From Limibacterium fermenti (GTDB taxonomy: Bacteria; Bacteroidota; Bacteroidia; Bacteroidales; Dysgonomonadaceae), in the NCBI RefSeq assembly GCF_041902845.1, contig NZ_CP159486.1, forward strand, positions 2,790,001 through 2,854,000: a stretch of 64,000 nt of DNA. The letters are read 5' to 3'. The notes beneath the pieces are model-generated. The model saw only the letters and a program-made list of their open reading frames with translations, was not told where the DNA came from and did not search any database. Both the position numbers and the translations under genes were made by a program. Positions within the stretch are counted from its first letter, which is position 1. Every line of letters begins with the position of its first letter. Of the stretch, positions 27,986 to 36,328 are shown one piece after another.

Positions 27986-28690
27986 ATGAAAAAAATACTT
28001 ATTACAAGCCTATTCTTGTTAAGCATGCTGCAACTTTCAGCTCAAGAGCTCGCAGGAGCTTTTAAAGAGGGAAATGACTCGATCTCTTTCGCCGGGAATA
28101 AAGTCATTTTCAGCCTTAGCGATTTCAGCGGATTATCCAATATAAAAACAGGAGAAGGCGAATTCGAACAAACCGGTCGTTATTTATTAGTTCATACGAA
28201 TACGTATTCGGGAGAAAAGAGTTCTTTTGAGCCATCGGATGCGACATTAAAAGATAGCACGGTAATAAAAGTCGTTTCCAATAATCATTATGTACTGCCG
28301 GGAATCCTTGTGGAACTTTTAAACAAAAGCCATAAAACAATAGCCGGAAAAGTGAGCGATGAGAACGGTATCGTCTATGTGGAAAAGGACCCGAAAATCG
28401 TTCATATAAAAATTTCGGCTTTGGGTTACGATGAAATCGAGTTCCCTTATAATCCGCAACAAGATTATCTTGTTTCAGTAGTGAAAAAAGATATCATTGA
28501 AAATCAAACGGTGGCTTTCAAAATCGATAAGCCTGATGAAGAAACATTATCTATCTTATTGCTTTCGGATGAATTCGAAGCAAAAAATAATCTCGAGAAA
28601 GCGTTAGAAAAACTCGATAAGCGAGCCGCAAAGAATAACCAACTGCCCAAACAGTTGAAGAAAGTATACATCCCGATATATTACCGTTAA
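27986..28690 (+). CDS. Secreted protein of unknown function with a carboxypeptidase-regulatory-like segment
   Basis: A 234-residue protein. Residues 1-19 are a signal peptide (LFLLSMLQLSAQ). Residues ~20-90 form a beta-rich segment that I do not recognise. LVELLNKSHKTIAGKVSDENGIVYVEKD followed by IKISALGYDEIEFPY looks like a CarboxypepD-reg-like or CNA-B-like fold at ~105-155. The C-terminus is helical and lysine-rich (LEKALEKLDKRAAKNNQLPKQLKKVYI). No catalytic motif is seen. It is monocistronic, bounded by the EF-G2 terminator and a bidirectional terminator. Location is probably periplasmic. Confidence 0.6.
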   Translation: MKKILITSLFLLSMLQLSAQELAGAFKEGNDSISFAGNKVIFSLSDFSGLSNIKTGEGEFEQTGRYLLVHTNTYSGEKSSFEPSDATLKDSTVIKVVSNNHYVLPGILVELLNKSHKTIAGKVSDENGIVYVEKDPKIVHIKISALGYDEIEFPYNPQQDYLVSVVKKDIIENQTVAFKIDKPDEETLSILLLSDEFEAKNNLEKALEKLDKRAAKNNQLPKQLKKVYIPIYYR

Positions 28691-28708
28691 ACAACCGATA
28701 TAAAGAAA

Positions 28709-28743
28709 AAAGAAGGAATTCCACAATGTGGAGCACCTTCTTT
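28709..28743. terminator. Bidirectional terminator between convergent genes
   Basis: AAAGAAGG (28709-28716) pairs with CCTTCTTT (28736-28743). An inner CCACA/TGTGG stem extends the hairpin. It lies 18 nt after the plus-strand gene and 26 nt after the yqeY stop, so it can serve both. Confidence 0.85.
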
Positions 28744-28768
28744 CAAAGAAACTCTTAAATTCTTTATG

Positions 28769-29221
28769 CTATTCAGCTAGTAACTTCTTTACCGTTTCCG
28801 AAATCGCTCTTCCCTCAGCTTTGCCGGCAAGACGTTTGGAGGCAAGCCCCATAACCTTTCCCATATCTTTGGGAGAAGAAGCCCCGGTTTCGGAGATAAT
28901 TTCCTTTAGCGCCGTTTCCAGTTCCTCGCCGGAAAGTTGCTTCGGAAGGAACTCCTGTATGACTTTCATTTGCGCTATTTCGGGTTCCGCCAAATCATCG
29001 CGATTCTGTGAAGCATAAATCTCCGCACTATCCTTGCGTTGTTTCACCATTTTCTGTAAGATGGCCGCAGCCGTTTCGGGCGAAAGTTCATCATGCGCAC
29101 CTTTTGCCGTTTTGGCTTCCAAAAACTCTTTTTTTATACCCCGCAATGCCTCCAGCCGGACTTTATCCCGAGCCAGCATCGCTTTTTTAATTTCATCATT
29201 TACCGTTTCAAACAATCCCAT
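28769..29221 (-). CDS. yqeY: GatB/YqeY domain protein
   Basis: A 150-residue protein covering the whole YqeY family: DEIKKAMLARDKVRLEALRGIKKEF, KMVKQRKDSAEIY, EIAQMKVIQEFLPKQLSGEEL and ASSPKDMGKVMGLASKRLAGKAEGR. The family shares the tail domain of the GatB amidotransferase and is thought to touch tRNA; its function is not settled. In Bacteroidales it normally lies directly after ftsZ. Here an IS110 element and a small ORF remnant intervene, so readthrough from ftsZ is probably lost. The start ATG at 29221 is unambiguous. Confidence 0.9.
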   Translation of the reverse strand: MGLFETVNDEIKKAMLARDKVRLEALRGIKKEFLEAKTAKGAHDELSPETAAAILQKMVKQRKDSAEIYASQNRDDLAEPEIAQMKVIQEFLPKQLSGEELETALKEIISETGASSPKDMGKVMGLASKRLAGKAEGRAISETVKKLLAE

Positions 29222-29259
29222 TGTTCTAAAAATTTATTTTCTATTCACAATCAATCTAA

Positions 29260-29407
29260 TCATTTATCCAAATAATGCCCTCGCATAGAAATAATGGATG
29301 TGCTTTTTTTATATTCTACTTCCATAGGTCGGAAGTGTCAATAACGACACCCTTATACTGTTAGCCAACTCGTTTCGCGGGTCATATTGTAAAATAATTG
29401 TTTTCAT
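29260..29407 (-). pseudogene. Remnant of a small antitoxin-like protein gene
   Basis: ATG at 29407 opens MKTIILQYDPRNELANSIRV, the typical start of small Bacteroidota DUF2683-like or antitoxin-like proteins, but the frame stops at 29309 after 32 codons. Removing one G near 29325 would extend it as EVEYKKSTSIISMRGHYLDK to a TGA at 29260. A -7 box TAACTTTG followed by GCAAAG lies at 29434-29441 on the minus strand. No toxin gene accompanies it. The family call is tentative. Confidence 0.4.
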
Positions 29408-29445
29408 TATTGTTTTCTCCAACATTCATTCTTTGCAAAGTTAGG

Positions 29446-29655
29446 ATTTTCTCTGAAAATGAGAAATAATTAATAACTTGCGAAGCCCCATCAAGCAAGT
29501 AAACCACAAGTTATCTTGGATACGACTCCAATGCAAAGTACGGTTCCGGTTTGCTTGTAATGAAATACTTGGTTCCAATGAGACCTTATAGAAGATTATC
29601 ATTGTTTAAAGCATCCGGGCTTGATGAGGCTTTTATTTATTCACAAGTTAAAACT
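29446..29655 (+). ncRNA. Candidate bridge-RNA region in the left end of the IS110 element
   Basis: The ~200 nt before the transposase ATG are non-coding and highly structured. TTTCTC/GAGAAA (29448-29466) is followed by ATAACTTG (29473-29480) pairing with CAAGTTAT (29507-29514) around a large loop, then TTGGA/TCCAA (29516-29531). A competing ACTTGC/GCAAGT pair (29476-29500) overlaps the second stem. IS110-group elements encode their bridge RNA in this position. The RNA ends and guide loops were not determined, and the first hairpin may lie in host DNA. Confidence 0.45.
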
Positions 29656-31020
29656 ATGGCAAAGAAAGCGAAAAAAATCAAGACAAACAAGGGATTGAAA
29701 TTGGAAATCGTGAATCCCAATTCGGCGGGTATCGATGTTTCTTCCACCGAAATGCAAGTATGTGTCCCTGAAGAGCGGGATGGAGAAAACAACCGCCGCT
29801 TCGGCACGTTTACGCAAGATTTACACCTTATATCGGATTGGCTTAAAGCCTGTGGCATTGAAACCGTCGCCATGGAATCCACGGGGGTGTATTGGGTCCA
29901 ACTCTACATGATACTGGAATCGGATGGATTCGATGTGTTGCTGGTCAACGCCAAGGCCATCAAAAATATCAGTGAGAAGAAGACCGACCGGGTAGATGCC
30001 GAAACCATCATGGTCTTGCATAGTTACGGGCTTCTGAGAGCCAGTTTCCAACCCCAGAACCATGCCCGGCGCATCCGCAATGTATCGCGCCACCGTGACG
30101 GGTTGTTGAAAGCTTCTTCGCGGGAAGTGCTCCACATGCAAAAGGCCATGGAATTGATGAACATCAAATTGGGCAATGTCATCAGCGATATTTTGGGAAA
30201 ATCGGGACAGGAGATTATTCGCGCCATTCTGGCCGGGGAACGCGATGCCCGAAAACTATCGGCTTTGGCCGATCCCCGATGCAAATCTCCCAAAGAAACC
30301 ATCGCCAAATCCCTGCAGGCCAATTGGGACGAAGACCTGCTGTTCATGCTCAAACAAAGCTATGAACTGTATGTATATTACCAAAACCTGATGAAGGATT
30401 GTGACAAGCAGATAGAGGGCATCCTGCAGGAGTATCTCAAAGACGTTAAACCCGAAGAAACTTCCAAGCCGGAGCAAAGGGCGAAAAAAGCAAAAGCTCA
30501 AAAGAATGCCGTCACGATAGATATCGAAAAGCACGCGATCCGATTATGGGGTGTCAACGCGATGCGCATACCGGGTGTCAGTGAAGCGGCCCTGTTGCGG
30601 TTGGCCGGTGAGCTGGGACACGATTTTACCGATAAGTTTGACTCATACAAACAGTTTTGTTGTTGGTGTAATCTCACACCCAACAACAAAATATCGGGAG
30701 GAAAACTCCAGTCCAGCAAAATTCCAAAGCGGAAGAATCCTGTTGGACAAATCCTGCGTTCTTCGGCAAACTCCCTGAAAACAAGTAAAACGCCCTTAGG
30801 ATATTACTTCCGGCGTATACAGGCAAAAAGCGGTTACTTGCCGGCTATTATCGCTACTGCGAACAAATTGGGAAGAATACTCTATACAATGGTTAAATAC
30901 AAGGTCGAGTTTGATGACTCTTTTACCCAAACCAGCGAAACCGAGATACTTAGAAGAAAATTGATTAAGACCCAAAGAACCCTCGAAAAACTTCAAAATC
31001 AAATCAAAGAATGCGGATGA
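29656..31020 (+). CDS. IS110-family transposase (DEDD recombinase)
   Basis: A 454-residue protein from ATG 29656 (MAKKAKKIKTNKG); the frame is open further upstream, but that stretch is the structured left end. The RuvC-like DEDD residues are visible: Asp27 (GIDVSSTEMQV), Glu74 (AMESTGVYW), and Asp111 and Asp114 (KKTDRVDAE). The C-terminal IS116/IS110/IS902 domain has MRIPGVSEAALLRLAGEL and CWCNLTPNNKISGGK with the probable catalytic Ser347. A coiled segment carrying TQRTLEKLQNQI ends the protein. It appears intact. Such enzymes insert the circular element using an RNA that pairs with target and donor. Confidence 0.92.
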   Translation: MAKKAKKIKTNKGLKLEIVNPNSAGIDVSSTEMQVCVPEERDGENNRRFGTFTQDLHLISDWLKACGIETVAMESTGVYWVQLYMILESDGFDVLLVNAKAIKNISEKKTDRVDAETIMVLHSYGLLRASFQPQNHARRIRNVSRHRDGLLKASSREVLHMQKAMELMNIKLGNVISDILGKSGQEIIRAILAGERDARKLSALADPRCKSPKETIAKSLQANWDEDLLFMLKQSYELYVYYQNLMKDCDKQIEGILQEYLKDVKPEETSKPEQRAKKAKAQKNAVTIDIEKHAIRLWGVNAMRIPGVSEAALLRLAGELGHDFTDKFDSYKQFCCWCNLTPNNKISGGKLQSSKIPKRKNPVGQILRSSANSLKTSKTPLGYYFRRIQAKSGYLPAIIATANKLGRILYTMVKYKVEFDDSFTQTSETEILRRKLIKTQRTLEKLQNQIKECG

Positions 31021-31078
31021 GATGGTTTGTTATATAGAAGATACGATTTTTGTCAAAGCCACTGTCGTGAAGCACTCC

Positions 31079-32371
31079 TCAATCGAACAAAGAAGACGAT
31101 GCGGATGAAGCATCGGCCTGATACGTACGAGGATTAAAATCACGATCGCGTTTAAAGACCGGCGTTTTCTCCAAGGCCTCCAACACTTTATCATCGTCGA
31201 GCTCCTCCATTGTCAAGATGAAAGGCTCGAGTCGATAATTCGTTGTCAACAAGGTTTTCACTCCTTCTTTACCATAATATTTCTCTATCAGCTCCTGATT
31301 TTGCTGTTGACGTTTCCGGTCTTCATCTTCACGGATTTTACGCTCCAACTCTTCGGCTTTAGATTCCGCCATTCGTTGTTCTTGAATACCCGGAACACTC
31401 TTAATGGAGAATCCGGTAGCCAATAAAGTGACCTTCACGTCTTCTTCCAGAGCTTCTTCGACTGCAGCTCCCCAAATAACTTCGATCTCACTGCTAAACT
31501 TCGCCATAAAGTCATGCAAGGCATTCATCTCCTCCATCATCAACGGATTTTGTTCTCCAAACGACAGATTAATCAGAATTTTCTTCGCACTAAAGACATC
31601 GTTGTTATTCAGCAACGGCGAATGCAAGGCATCTTTGATGGCCTCGTTCACCCGGTCTTTGCCTTTTCCGACACCACGGCTCATGATGGCTACACCGCCG
31701 TTTTTCAATGTCGTATTCACATCGGCGAAGTCAAGATTGACATGACCGTGTACCGTAATAATCTCAGCAATGCTTTTGGCAGCGGTAGCCAGCGTGTCGT
31801 CGGCTTTAGCAAAAGCATTCAGCATGGTAAGGTCGTGATAAATATCGCGTAAGCGCTCGTTATTAATGACCAAAAGCGCATCGACATTCTGGGCAATAGC
31901 CTCGACACCTTTCAACGCCTGCACGATTTTACGCTGTCCTTCGAAAACAAAAGGAATCGTGACAATTCCCACCGTCAGAATACCCATCTCTTTCGCTACA
32001 CGTGCAACCACCGGCGCCGCACCGGTACCGGTACCACCGCCCATCCCGGCGGTTATAAACACCATCCGCGTACCGTCGTTAAGCAAATTCTGAATTAAGT
32101 CGATACTTTCTTCGGCAGCCTGACTGGCCACTTCGGGTTTATTACCGGCGCCCAACCCTCCGGTCGTATGCTCGCCCAGTTGCACCTTCAACGGCACAGG
32201 CGACTTCATCAGCGCCTGATTATCGGTATTACACAAAGCGAAGGACACATCGTGTATGCCTTCCTGAAACATGTGGTTTACAGCATTTCCCCCGCCACCG
32301 CCTACACCAATCACTTTAATAATGGCTTCGGTGCGACTTTTCAACTGAAAATCTAATATTTCATCATCCAT
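31079..32371 (-). CDS. ftsZ: Cell division protein FtsZ
   Basis: A 430-residue tubulin-like GTPase. IKVIGVGGGGGNAVNHM is the N-terminal nucleotide site, GGGTGTG (111-117) the signature loop, NLDFADVNTTLKNGG the T7 loop region, and FDPRTYQ-like NPRTYQADAS belongs to the C-terminal tail. It polymerises into the division ring under the inner membrane. The tail after ~330 (KAEELERKIREDEDRKRQQQNQELIEKYYG) is helical and charged, as usual in Bacteroidota, where FtsZ is longer than in E. coli (383). It follows ftsA by 20 nt. It was probably once followed by yqeY. Confidence 0.97.
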   Translation of the reverse strand: MDDEILDFQLKSRTEAIIKVIGVGGGGGNAVNHMFQEGIHDVSFALCNTDNQALMKSPVPLKVQLGEHTTGGLGAGNKPEVASQAAEESIDLIQNLLNDGTRMVFITAGMGGGTGTGAAPVVARVAKEMGILTVGIVTIPFVFEGQRKIVQALKGVEAIAQNVDALLVINNERLRDIYHDLTMLNAFAKADDTLATAAKSIAEIITVHGHVNLDFADVNTTLKNGGVAIMSRGVGKGKDRVNEAIKDALHSPLLNNNDVFSAKKILINLSFGEQNPLMMEEMNALHDFMAKFSSEIEVIWGAAVEEALEEDVKVTLLATGFSIKSVPGIQEQRMAESKAEELERKIREDEDRKRQQQNQELIEKYYGKEGVKTLLTTNYRLEPFILTMEELDDDKVLEALEKTPVFKRDRDFNPRTYQADASSASSSLFD

Positions 32372-32391
32372 ATTATTACGGAATTTTTCGT

Positions 32392-33708
32392 TTATTCATC
32401 ATCTTCATCCGAAAACATACTGCTGAATACATCCCCCATTTTGGTAATGAATCCCTTAGACGGTTTCGGTTTCTTTTTCGTTTCTTTTTTGCCATTATGA
32501 TGGCTTTTCCCCTGATTTTGAAAATGATCCCCATCGGCATCATCGTCATTAGATTGTTCCACGACGATTTCTTCACAATTTTCTTTTGCGAAGAGCAACA
32601 TGCCTAATGGCTGCGTCAACGCCGGATCGTTGGTAAGTTCAGGAAAATTATTGATAAAGGTCTTTTTAGCGGATGCCTTACGCACGGGCATCTTTAATTT
32701 CTCGGAAAGATACTGGTCGAGGTTTTTCAATTGGGAAGCCCCTCCGGAAATGATTACCCCCGCCCCTAATTGTTCTTGAAAACCCGAAAGCCGGATTTGC
32801 TCCTTGATATTGGCCGTGATTTCATCCAATCGCATTCGGATGACCTTGTTCAATTCGGTCAGATCGACATCGGATTTATTGGAAGAAAAAGGAGAAGAAA
32901 ACAACGAACTCTCCTTTTGTTCAAAGGCTTTTCCGAACTTAATCTTCAATTGCTCGGCTTCACTCTCGATAAAATTCAGATCACAAATATCTTTTGTAAT
33001 GCTTCTTCCACCAAAAGGAATGACTGCCATCCATCGCAAAATGCTTCCTTTATACACCGACAAGGTGGTTGTTCCTCCACCAAAATCGATAAACGCACAT
33101 CCCAACTCTTTTTCTTCATCGCTGAGAACAATGGCAGCCGACGCCATCGGCCCGACGATATAATCCACAATCTTCACCTGAGCTTTGTTCGACACGCTCT
33201 TTTCGATATTCGACAACAAATTCGGACGGCCGACGACCATCTGAAAATGCGCTTCTATTTGCGAACAAGTGACGCCGACCGGATTTTGTTCCGGTTTATC
33301 ATCGATAAAATATTCAACGTCCGCAATAGCATATTTTTTTTTCATTTCAGGAGTATATTTTTCAGCAGCCTGACGGAGTTGATCGATCACTTGCTCCGTG
33401 ACGATACCCGATGAAGAAAGTTGCTTTATTTCTCTGAAAGCGACCGTATGCAGCGATTGTCCGGCGAGAGACACATATACCTTCCCTATTTTACGATTGA
33501 GTTTATTCTCCAGCATATTTACCAGTTTGCGCACGCGCGCGCCGGTTTCTTCTATATTATAAACCAATCCTCGCCGGATACAATTATTAGAAGGAATCGT
33601 TTCACAAGCTAATATGGAAATGACTCCACTGTCATTCTTTCGTCCGACGACTCCCGTAATCTTGGAAGTCCCCAAATCAATAGCTGCTATAAATCCTGAT
33701 TGTATCAT
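32392..33708 (-). CDS. ftsA: Cell division protein FtsA
   Basis: A 438-residue actin-like ATPase. The start at ATG 33708 (MIQSGFIAAIDLGTSKITG) is chosen over an open extension of 25 codons because the phosphate-1 motif follows at once, as in homologues. CAFIDFGGGTTTLSVYKG is the phosphate-2 site and GVIISGGASQLKNL the adenosine site. The C-terminus carries a basic stretch (HHNGKKETKKKPKPSKGF) before a probable membrane-binding helix (ITKMGDVFSSMFSD). It tethers FtsZ to the membrane. It lies 20 nt before ftsZ and 171 nt after ftsQ. Confidence 0.95.
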   Translation of the reverse strand: MIQSGFIAAIDLGTSKITGVVGRKNDSGVISILACETIPSNNCIRRGLVYNIEETGARVRKLVNMLENKLNRKIGKVYVSLAGQSLHTVAFREIKQLSSSGIVTEQVIDQLRQAAEKYTPEMKKKYAIADVEYFIDDKPEQNPVGVTCSQIEAHFQMVVGRPNLLSNIEKSVSNKAQVKIVDYIVGPMASAAIVLSDEEKELGCAFIDFGGGTTTLSVYKGSILRWMAVIPFGGRSITKDICDLNFIESEAEQLKIKFGKAFEQKESSLFSSPFSSNKSDVDLTELNKVIRMRLDEITANIKEQIRLSGFQEQLGAGVIISGGASQLKNLDQYLSEKLKMPVRKASAKKTFINNFPELTNDPALTQPLGMLLFAKENCEEIVVEQSNDDDADGDHFQNQGKSHHNGKKETKKKPKPSKGFITKMGDVFSSMFSDEDDE

Positions 33709-33879
33709 ATTATCGTTATTAATTTCAATTCCACTTGGTAGAATATAAGCATATTGAGGTATCGATTGATGACTACCTTTCAATAATTTGGTTATTTAAT
33801 TGTTTATCAAACGTTCTAACAGCAGTTTTTGTTTTATTTATTAACATCATTTTCATGAAAAAATCCTCTCTTTTTGTTC

Positions 33880-34626
33880 CTAATCCCCTATTATCTGTTT
33901 TTTTGTACAAACCACTTGATTTTCATATTTCAAATTGATTTCTGAATAGCGGTTCCATCCTACGACGTTCAATCCTTTTTCCACAAAAAGGCTAAATTTA
34001 GCTAATTTGGCAGGATAATCTTTCAATTCGCCGAGTAAAATCCGAAAATCACCCACTCTCGGGATTAATTCGACCTCTTTGTTTTTATGTACGACAATTT
34101 GTTCGATCCAAGCATCCCAATCGGGGTTTTTTAAAAGAAAGGAAGCGAAATCATAAAGTTCGTTTTTTGAGAATTCTTCGTCAATAGCGCCCGTGGCAAT
34201 CGGCACATAAACGGCAAAATTCGACGAAACCGGCATTATCTCGCGATTATTGTCGATATAATAACTTCCTTTCACATTGGAAATGACACGTAGAAGAGGT
34301 TTACGCTGATAAATATTCGCAACGATGACCCCTTTAGGGGTGGTATACACTTCAGCCGATTCAACCAACTTATTGGTTAAAATCGTGTCGCGGATGGCCA
34401 GCGTATTAATCTCTCCAAACGTTTTGCCCACCGGATACAACTCGAATTTCTTCATCATTGCAACAATATCGCGGCTCTGAACAAACCGCGTATCGAGACT
34501 GTCTTTCACCACCACTTCGAAACCTTCGCAAACAGTGTTCTTGGATGTCTTCTCGACAAACGTCAACGAAAACACCAGGTAACCGACAATCACCAACGTT
34601 ACTAATATGATAAGAAATTTTTTCAT
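33880..34626 (-). CDS. ftsQ: Cell division protein FtsQ/DivIB-like
   Basis: A 248-residue protein with one N-terminal membrane helix (KFLIILVTLVIVGYLVFSLTF) and a periplasmic part. It has a POTRA-like segment (SRDIVAMMKKFELYPVGKTFGEINTLAIRDTILTNKLVESAEVYTTPKGVIVANIYQRKPLLRV) and the beta domain with YYIDNNREIMPVSSNF. It links early and late division proteins. Position between murC and ftsA is the standard Bacteroidales order. The gap to murC (173 nt) holds GC-rich repeat sequence. Sequence similarity to proteobacterial FtsQ is low, so the name rests partly on context. Confidence 0.9.
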   Translation of the reverse strand: MKKFLIILVTLVIVGYLVFSLTFVEKTSKNTVCEGFEVVVKDSLDTRFVQSRDIVAMMKKFELYPVGKTFGEINTLAIRDTILTNKLVESAEVYTTPKGVIVANIYQRKPLLRVISNVKGSYYIDNNREIMPVSSNFAVYVPIATGAIDEEFSKNELYDFASFLLKNPDWDAWIEQIVVHKNKEVELIPRVGDFRILLGELKDYPAKLAKFSLFVEKGLNVVGWNRYSEINLKYENQVVCTKKQIIGD

Positions 34627-34754
34627 TCGTCTTTATCCCTGCAAAGATACATTATGTTGCTATATGTTCGTTCTAATTTTATATTGAATTTCGTTCTGCG
34701 GTTTTACGCTCACCGGACGAAATAGGATTATTCCGAATAGATCCGGTCTTTTTC

Positions 34755-34881
34755 GCCCCCTCCGCTTCGCGGTACTCGCCTTCGCCAAAGGGGAGATTAT
34801 CATTCTTTGCCTGATGATAAGTTGCGGCCCTTACGATCCCCTCTGCTTAAAGGAGATGGGGAAGAAACGACCGGAGGGGTT
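34755..34881. repeat. GC-rich palindromic repeat overlapping the 3' end of murC
   Basis: Two related hairpin-forming segments, CCCCCTCCGCTTCGC..GCGAAGGCGAG-like (34755-34795) and CCCCTCTGCTTAAAGGAG..CCGGAGGGG (34828-34881), flank the murC stop. They resemble the CTCCCC..GGGGAG extragenic repeats common in Bacteroidota genomes. The second one encodes the odd MurC tail STPPVVSSPSPLSRGDRKGR. Confidence 0.5.
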
Positions 34882-36296
34882 GAGTTTATCGCGAAACGGG
34901 TTTGCAAGAGTTCTTCGATCCCGGGCAAAAGCCGGTCGATATCGCCCGCACCCAATGTCACCAACACCTGCAACGGTTTCTCTTTAAGCAAGCCGAGCAA
35001 CTCTTCTTTCTTACAGAGTATCTTTTGCGGAGAAGTGATGCGATCGAAAATCAATTGGGAAGTCACTCCTTCTATCGGCTCTTCACGTGCCGGATAAATA
35101 TCGAGCAAAACGACATCATCCAACAATGATAAGCTTTTGGCAAACGCATCGGCAAAATCGCGCGTACGCGAGTAAAGATGCGGCTGAAAAACACCGGTAA
35201 TCCGCTTGTCGGGATACAACGCCTTGATAGATTGAATGGAGGCTGCCAGTTCTCCCGGATGATGCGCATAATCGTCGATAAAAACGATATCCTTCGTTTT
35301 GAGATGAAAATCAAAGCGCCGTTTGGCTCCCCTAAACGTTTCAATAGCGGGACGTATTTCTTCGGGACGAACTCCGCAAAGCAAGGCCGCGGCTATGGCC
35401 GCCACCGCGTTTTCGATATTGATCTTGACGGGAACTCCCAATGACAGATCGTTGATTTGCCGGTCGGGCGCGATAAAATCGAATAGAATTGCACCTTCGC
35501 CTATACGGATATTATCAGCATGAAAGTCCCCTTCGCGTTCCGAATAAGAAAACAGTTTGACGGACGGATCGGCATGGGAAGAAACAGCGATATCTTTTTT
35601 CATGATCAGATAGCCGCCGGGACGAATGAGCGAGGTGAATTTTTCGAAACTTTCCCGATACGCTTCAGGCGTTCCGTAAATATCCAAATGATCGGGTTCC
35701 GCCGATGTAACGATAGCCACCCACGGATGCAACCAATGAAAAGACCGGTCATATTCATCCGCCTCGACCACCGTTATGGGGCTGTCGTCGGATAACAACA
35801 GATTGTTGTCGTAATTTTTAAGGATTCCGCCCAGAAACGCATTACAATCGACGTGCGACTGACGCAATAGATGGGCAATCATACTCGACACGGTGGTTTT
35901 GCCGTGCGTCCCGGCCACACACACCGCATCGCTTGCACGGGTGATCTCGCCCAAGACCTGCGCCCGCTTCATCACCGTAAACCCTTTTTCACGAAAATAG
36001 CGTAACTCGCCGTGCGTATCGTGAACCGCCGGCGTATAGACAATCAACGTGTTGTCTTTATGTAAAAAAGCCTCCGGTACCGAGTGTATATTATCTTCGT
36101 AATGAATAAAGGCTCCTTCTTTTACCAAGGCTTCCGTAAGGGGGGTCTGTGTACGATCGTAACCTCCCACCCGCTTATTTTTCGAAAGGAAATAACGGGC
36201 AAGATTACTCATGCCGATGCCTCCGATACCGATAAAATAATAATGATCATATCGATCGGAAACCGCCTCTGTTTTATTTAATCTATTGTTTTGCAT
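34800..36296 (-). CDS. murC: UDP-N-acetylmuramate--L-alanine ligase
   Basis: A 498-residue ligase adding L-Ala to UDP-MurNAc, the first peptide step of peptidoglycan synthesis in the cytoplasm. YYFIGIGGIGMSNLARY is the UDP-binding start, VAGTHGKTTVSSMIAHLL the ATP loop, VVEADEYDRSF and FIDDYAHHPGELAASI the central and C-terminal motifs. The last ~25 residues (STPPVVSSPSPLSRGDRKGRNLSSGKE) are outside the family and come from a palindromic repeat; the protein is otherwise normal in length (~460). It lies 19 nt after murG; the gap is an 8-bp repeat. Confidence 0.97.
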   Translation of the reverse strand: MQNNRLNKTEAVSDRYDHYYFIGIGGIGMSNLARYFLSKNKRVGGYDRTQTPLTEALVKEGAFIHYEDNIHSVPEAFLHKDNTLIVYTPAVHDTHGELRYFREKGFTVMKRAQVLGEITRASDAVCVAGTHGKTTVSSMIAHLLRQSHVDCNAFLGGILKNYDNNLLLSDDSPITVVEADEYDRSFHWLHPWVAIVTSAEPDHLDIYGTPEAYRESFEKFTSLIRPGGYLIMKKDIAVSSHADPSVKLFSYSEREGDFHADNIRIGEGAILFDFIAPDRQINDLSLGVPVKINIENAVAAIAAALLCGVRPEEIRPAIETFRGAKRRFDFHLKTKDIVFIDDYAHHPGELAASIQSIKALYPDKRITGVFQPHLYSRTRDFADAFAKSLSLLDDVVLLDIYPAREEPIEGVTSQLIFDRITSPQKILCKKEELLGLLKEKPLQVLVTLGAGDIDRLLPGIEELLQTRFAINSTPPVVSSPSPLSRGDRKGRNLSSGKE

Positions 36297-36309
36297 TCAA
36301 ATCATCATT

Positions 36310-36328
36310 AATTAGCTAATTAGCTAAT
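36310..36328. repeat. 8-bp tandem repeat (attagcta) at the end of murG
   Basis: A little over two units of ATTAGCTA fill the murG-murC gap and supply the final Leu-Ala-Asn codons and stop of murG (36316-36318). The unit is close to the 8-bp repeat at the end of murE. Confidence 0.6.

Larger units (their letters stand above)
29440..31078 (+). mobile_element. IS110-family insertion sequence (approximate limits)
   Basis: The transposase gene has a long structured region before it and only ~58 nt between its stop and the ftsZ stop, the layout of the IS110 group rather than IS1111. IS110 elements lack terminal inverted repeats and make no clear target duplication, so the exact ends cannot be read. 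The insertion breaks the usual ftsZ-yqeY adjacency without damaging either gene. Confidence 0.75.
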
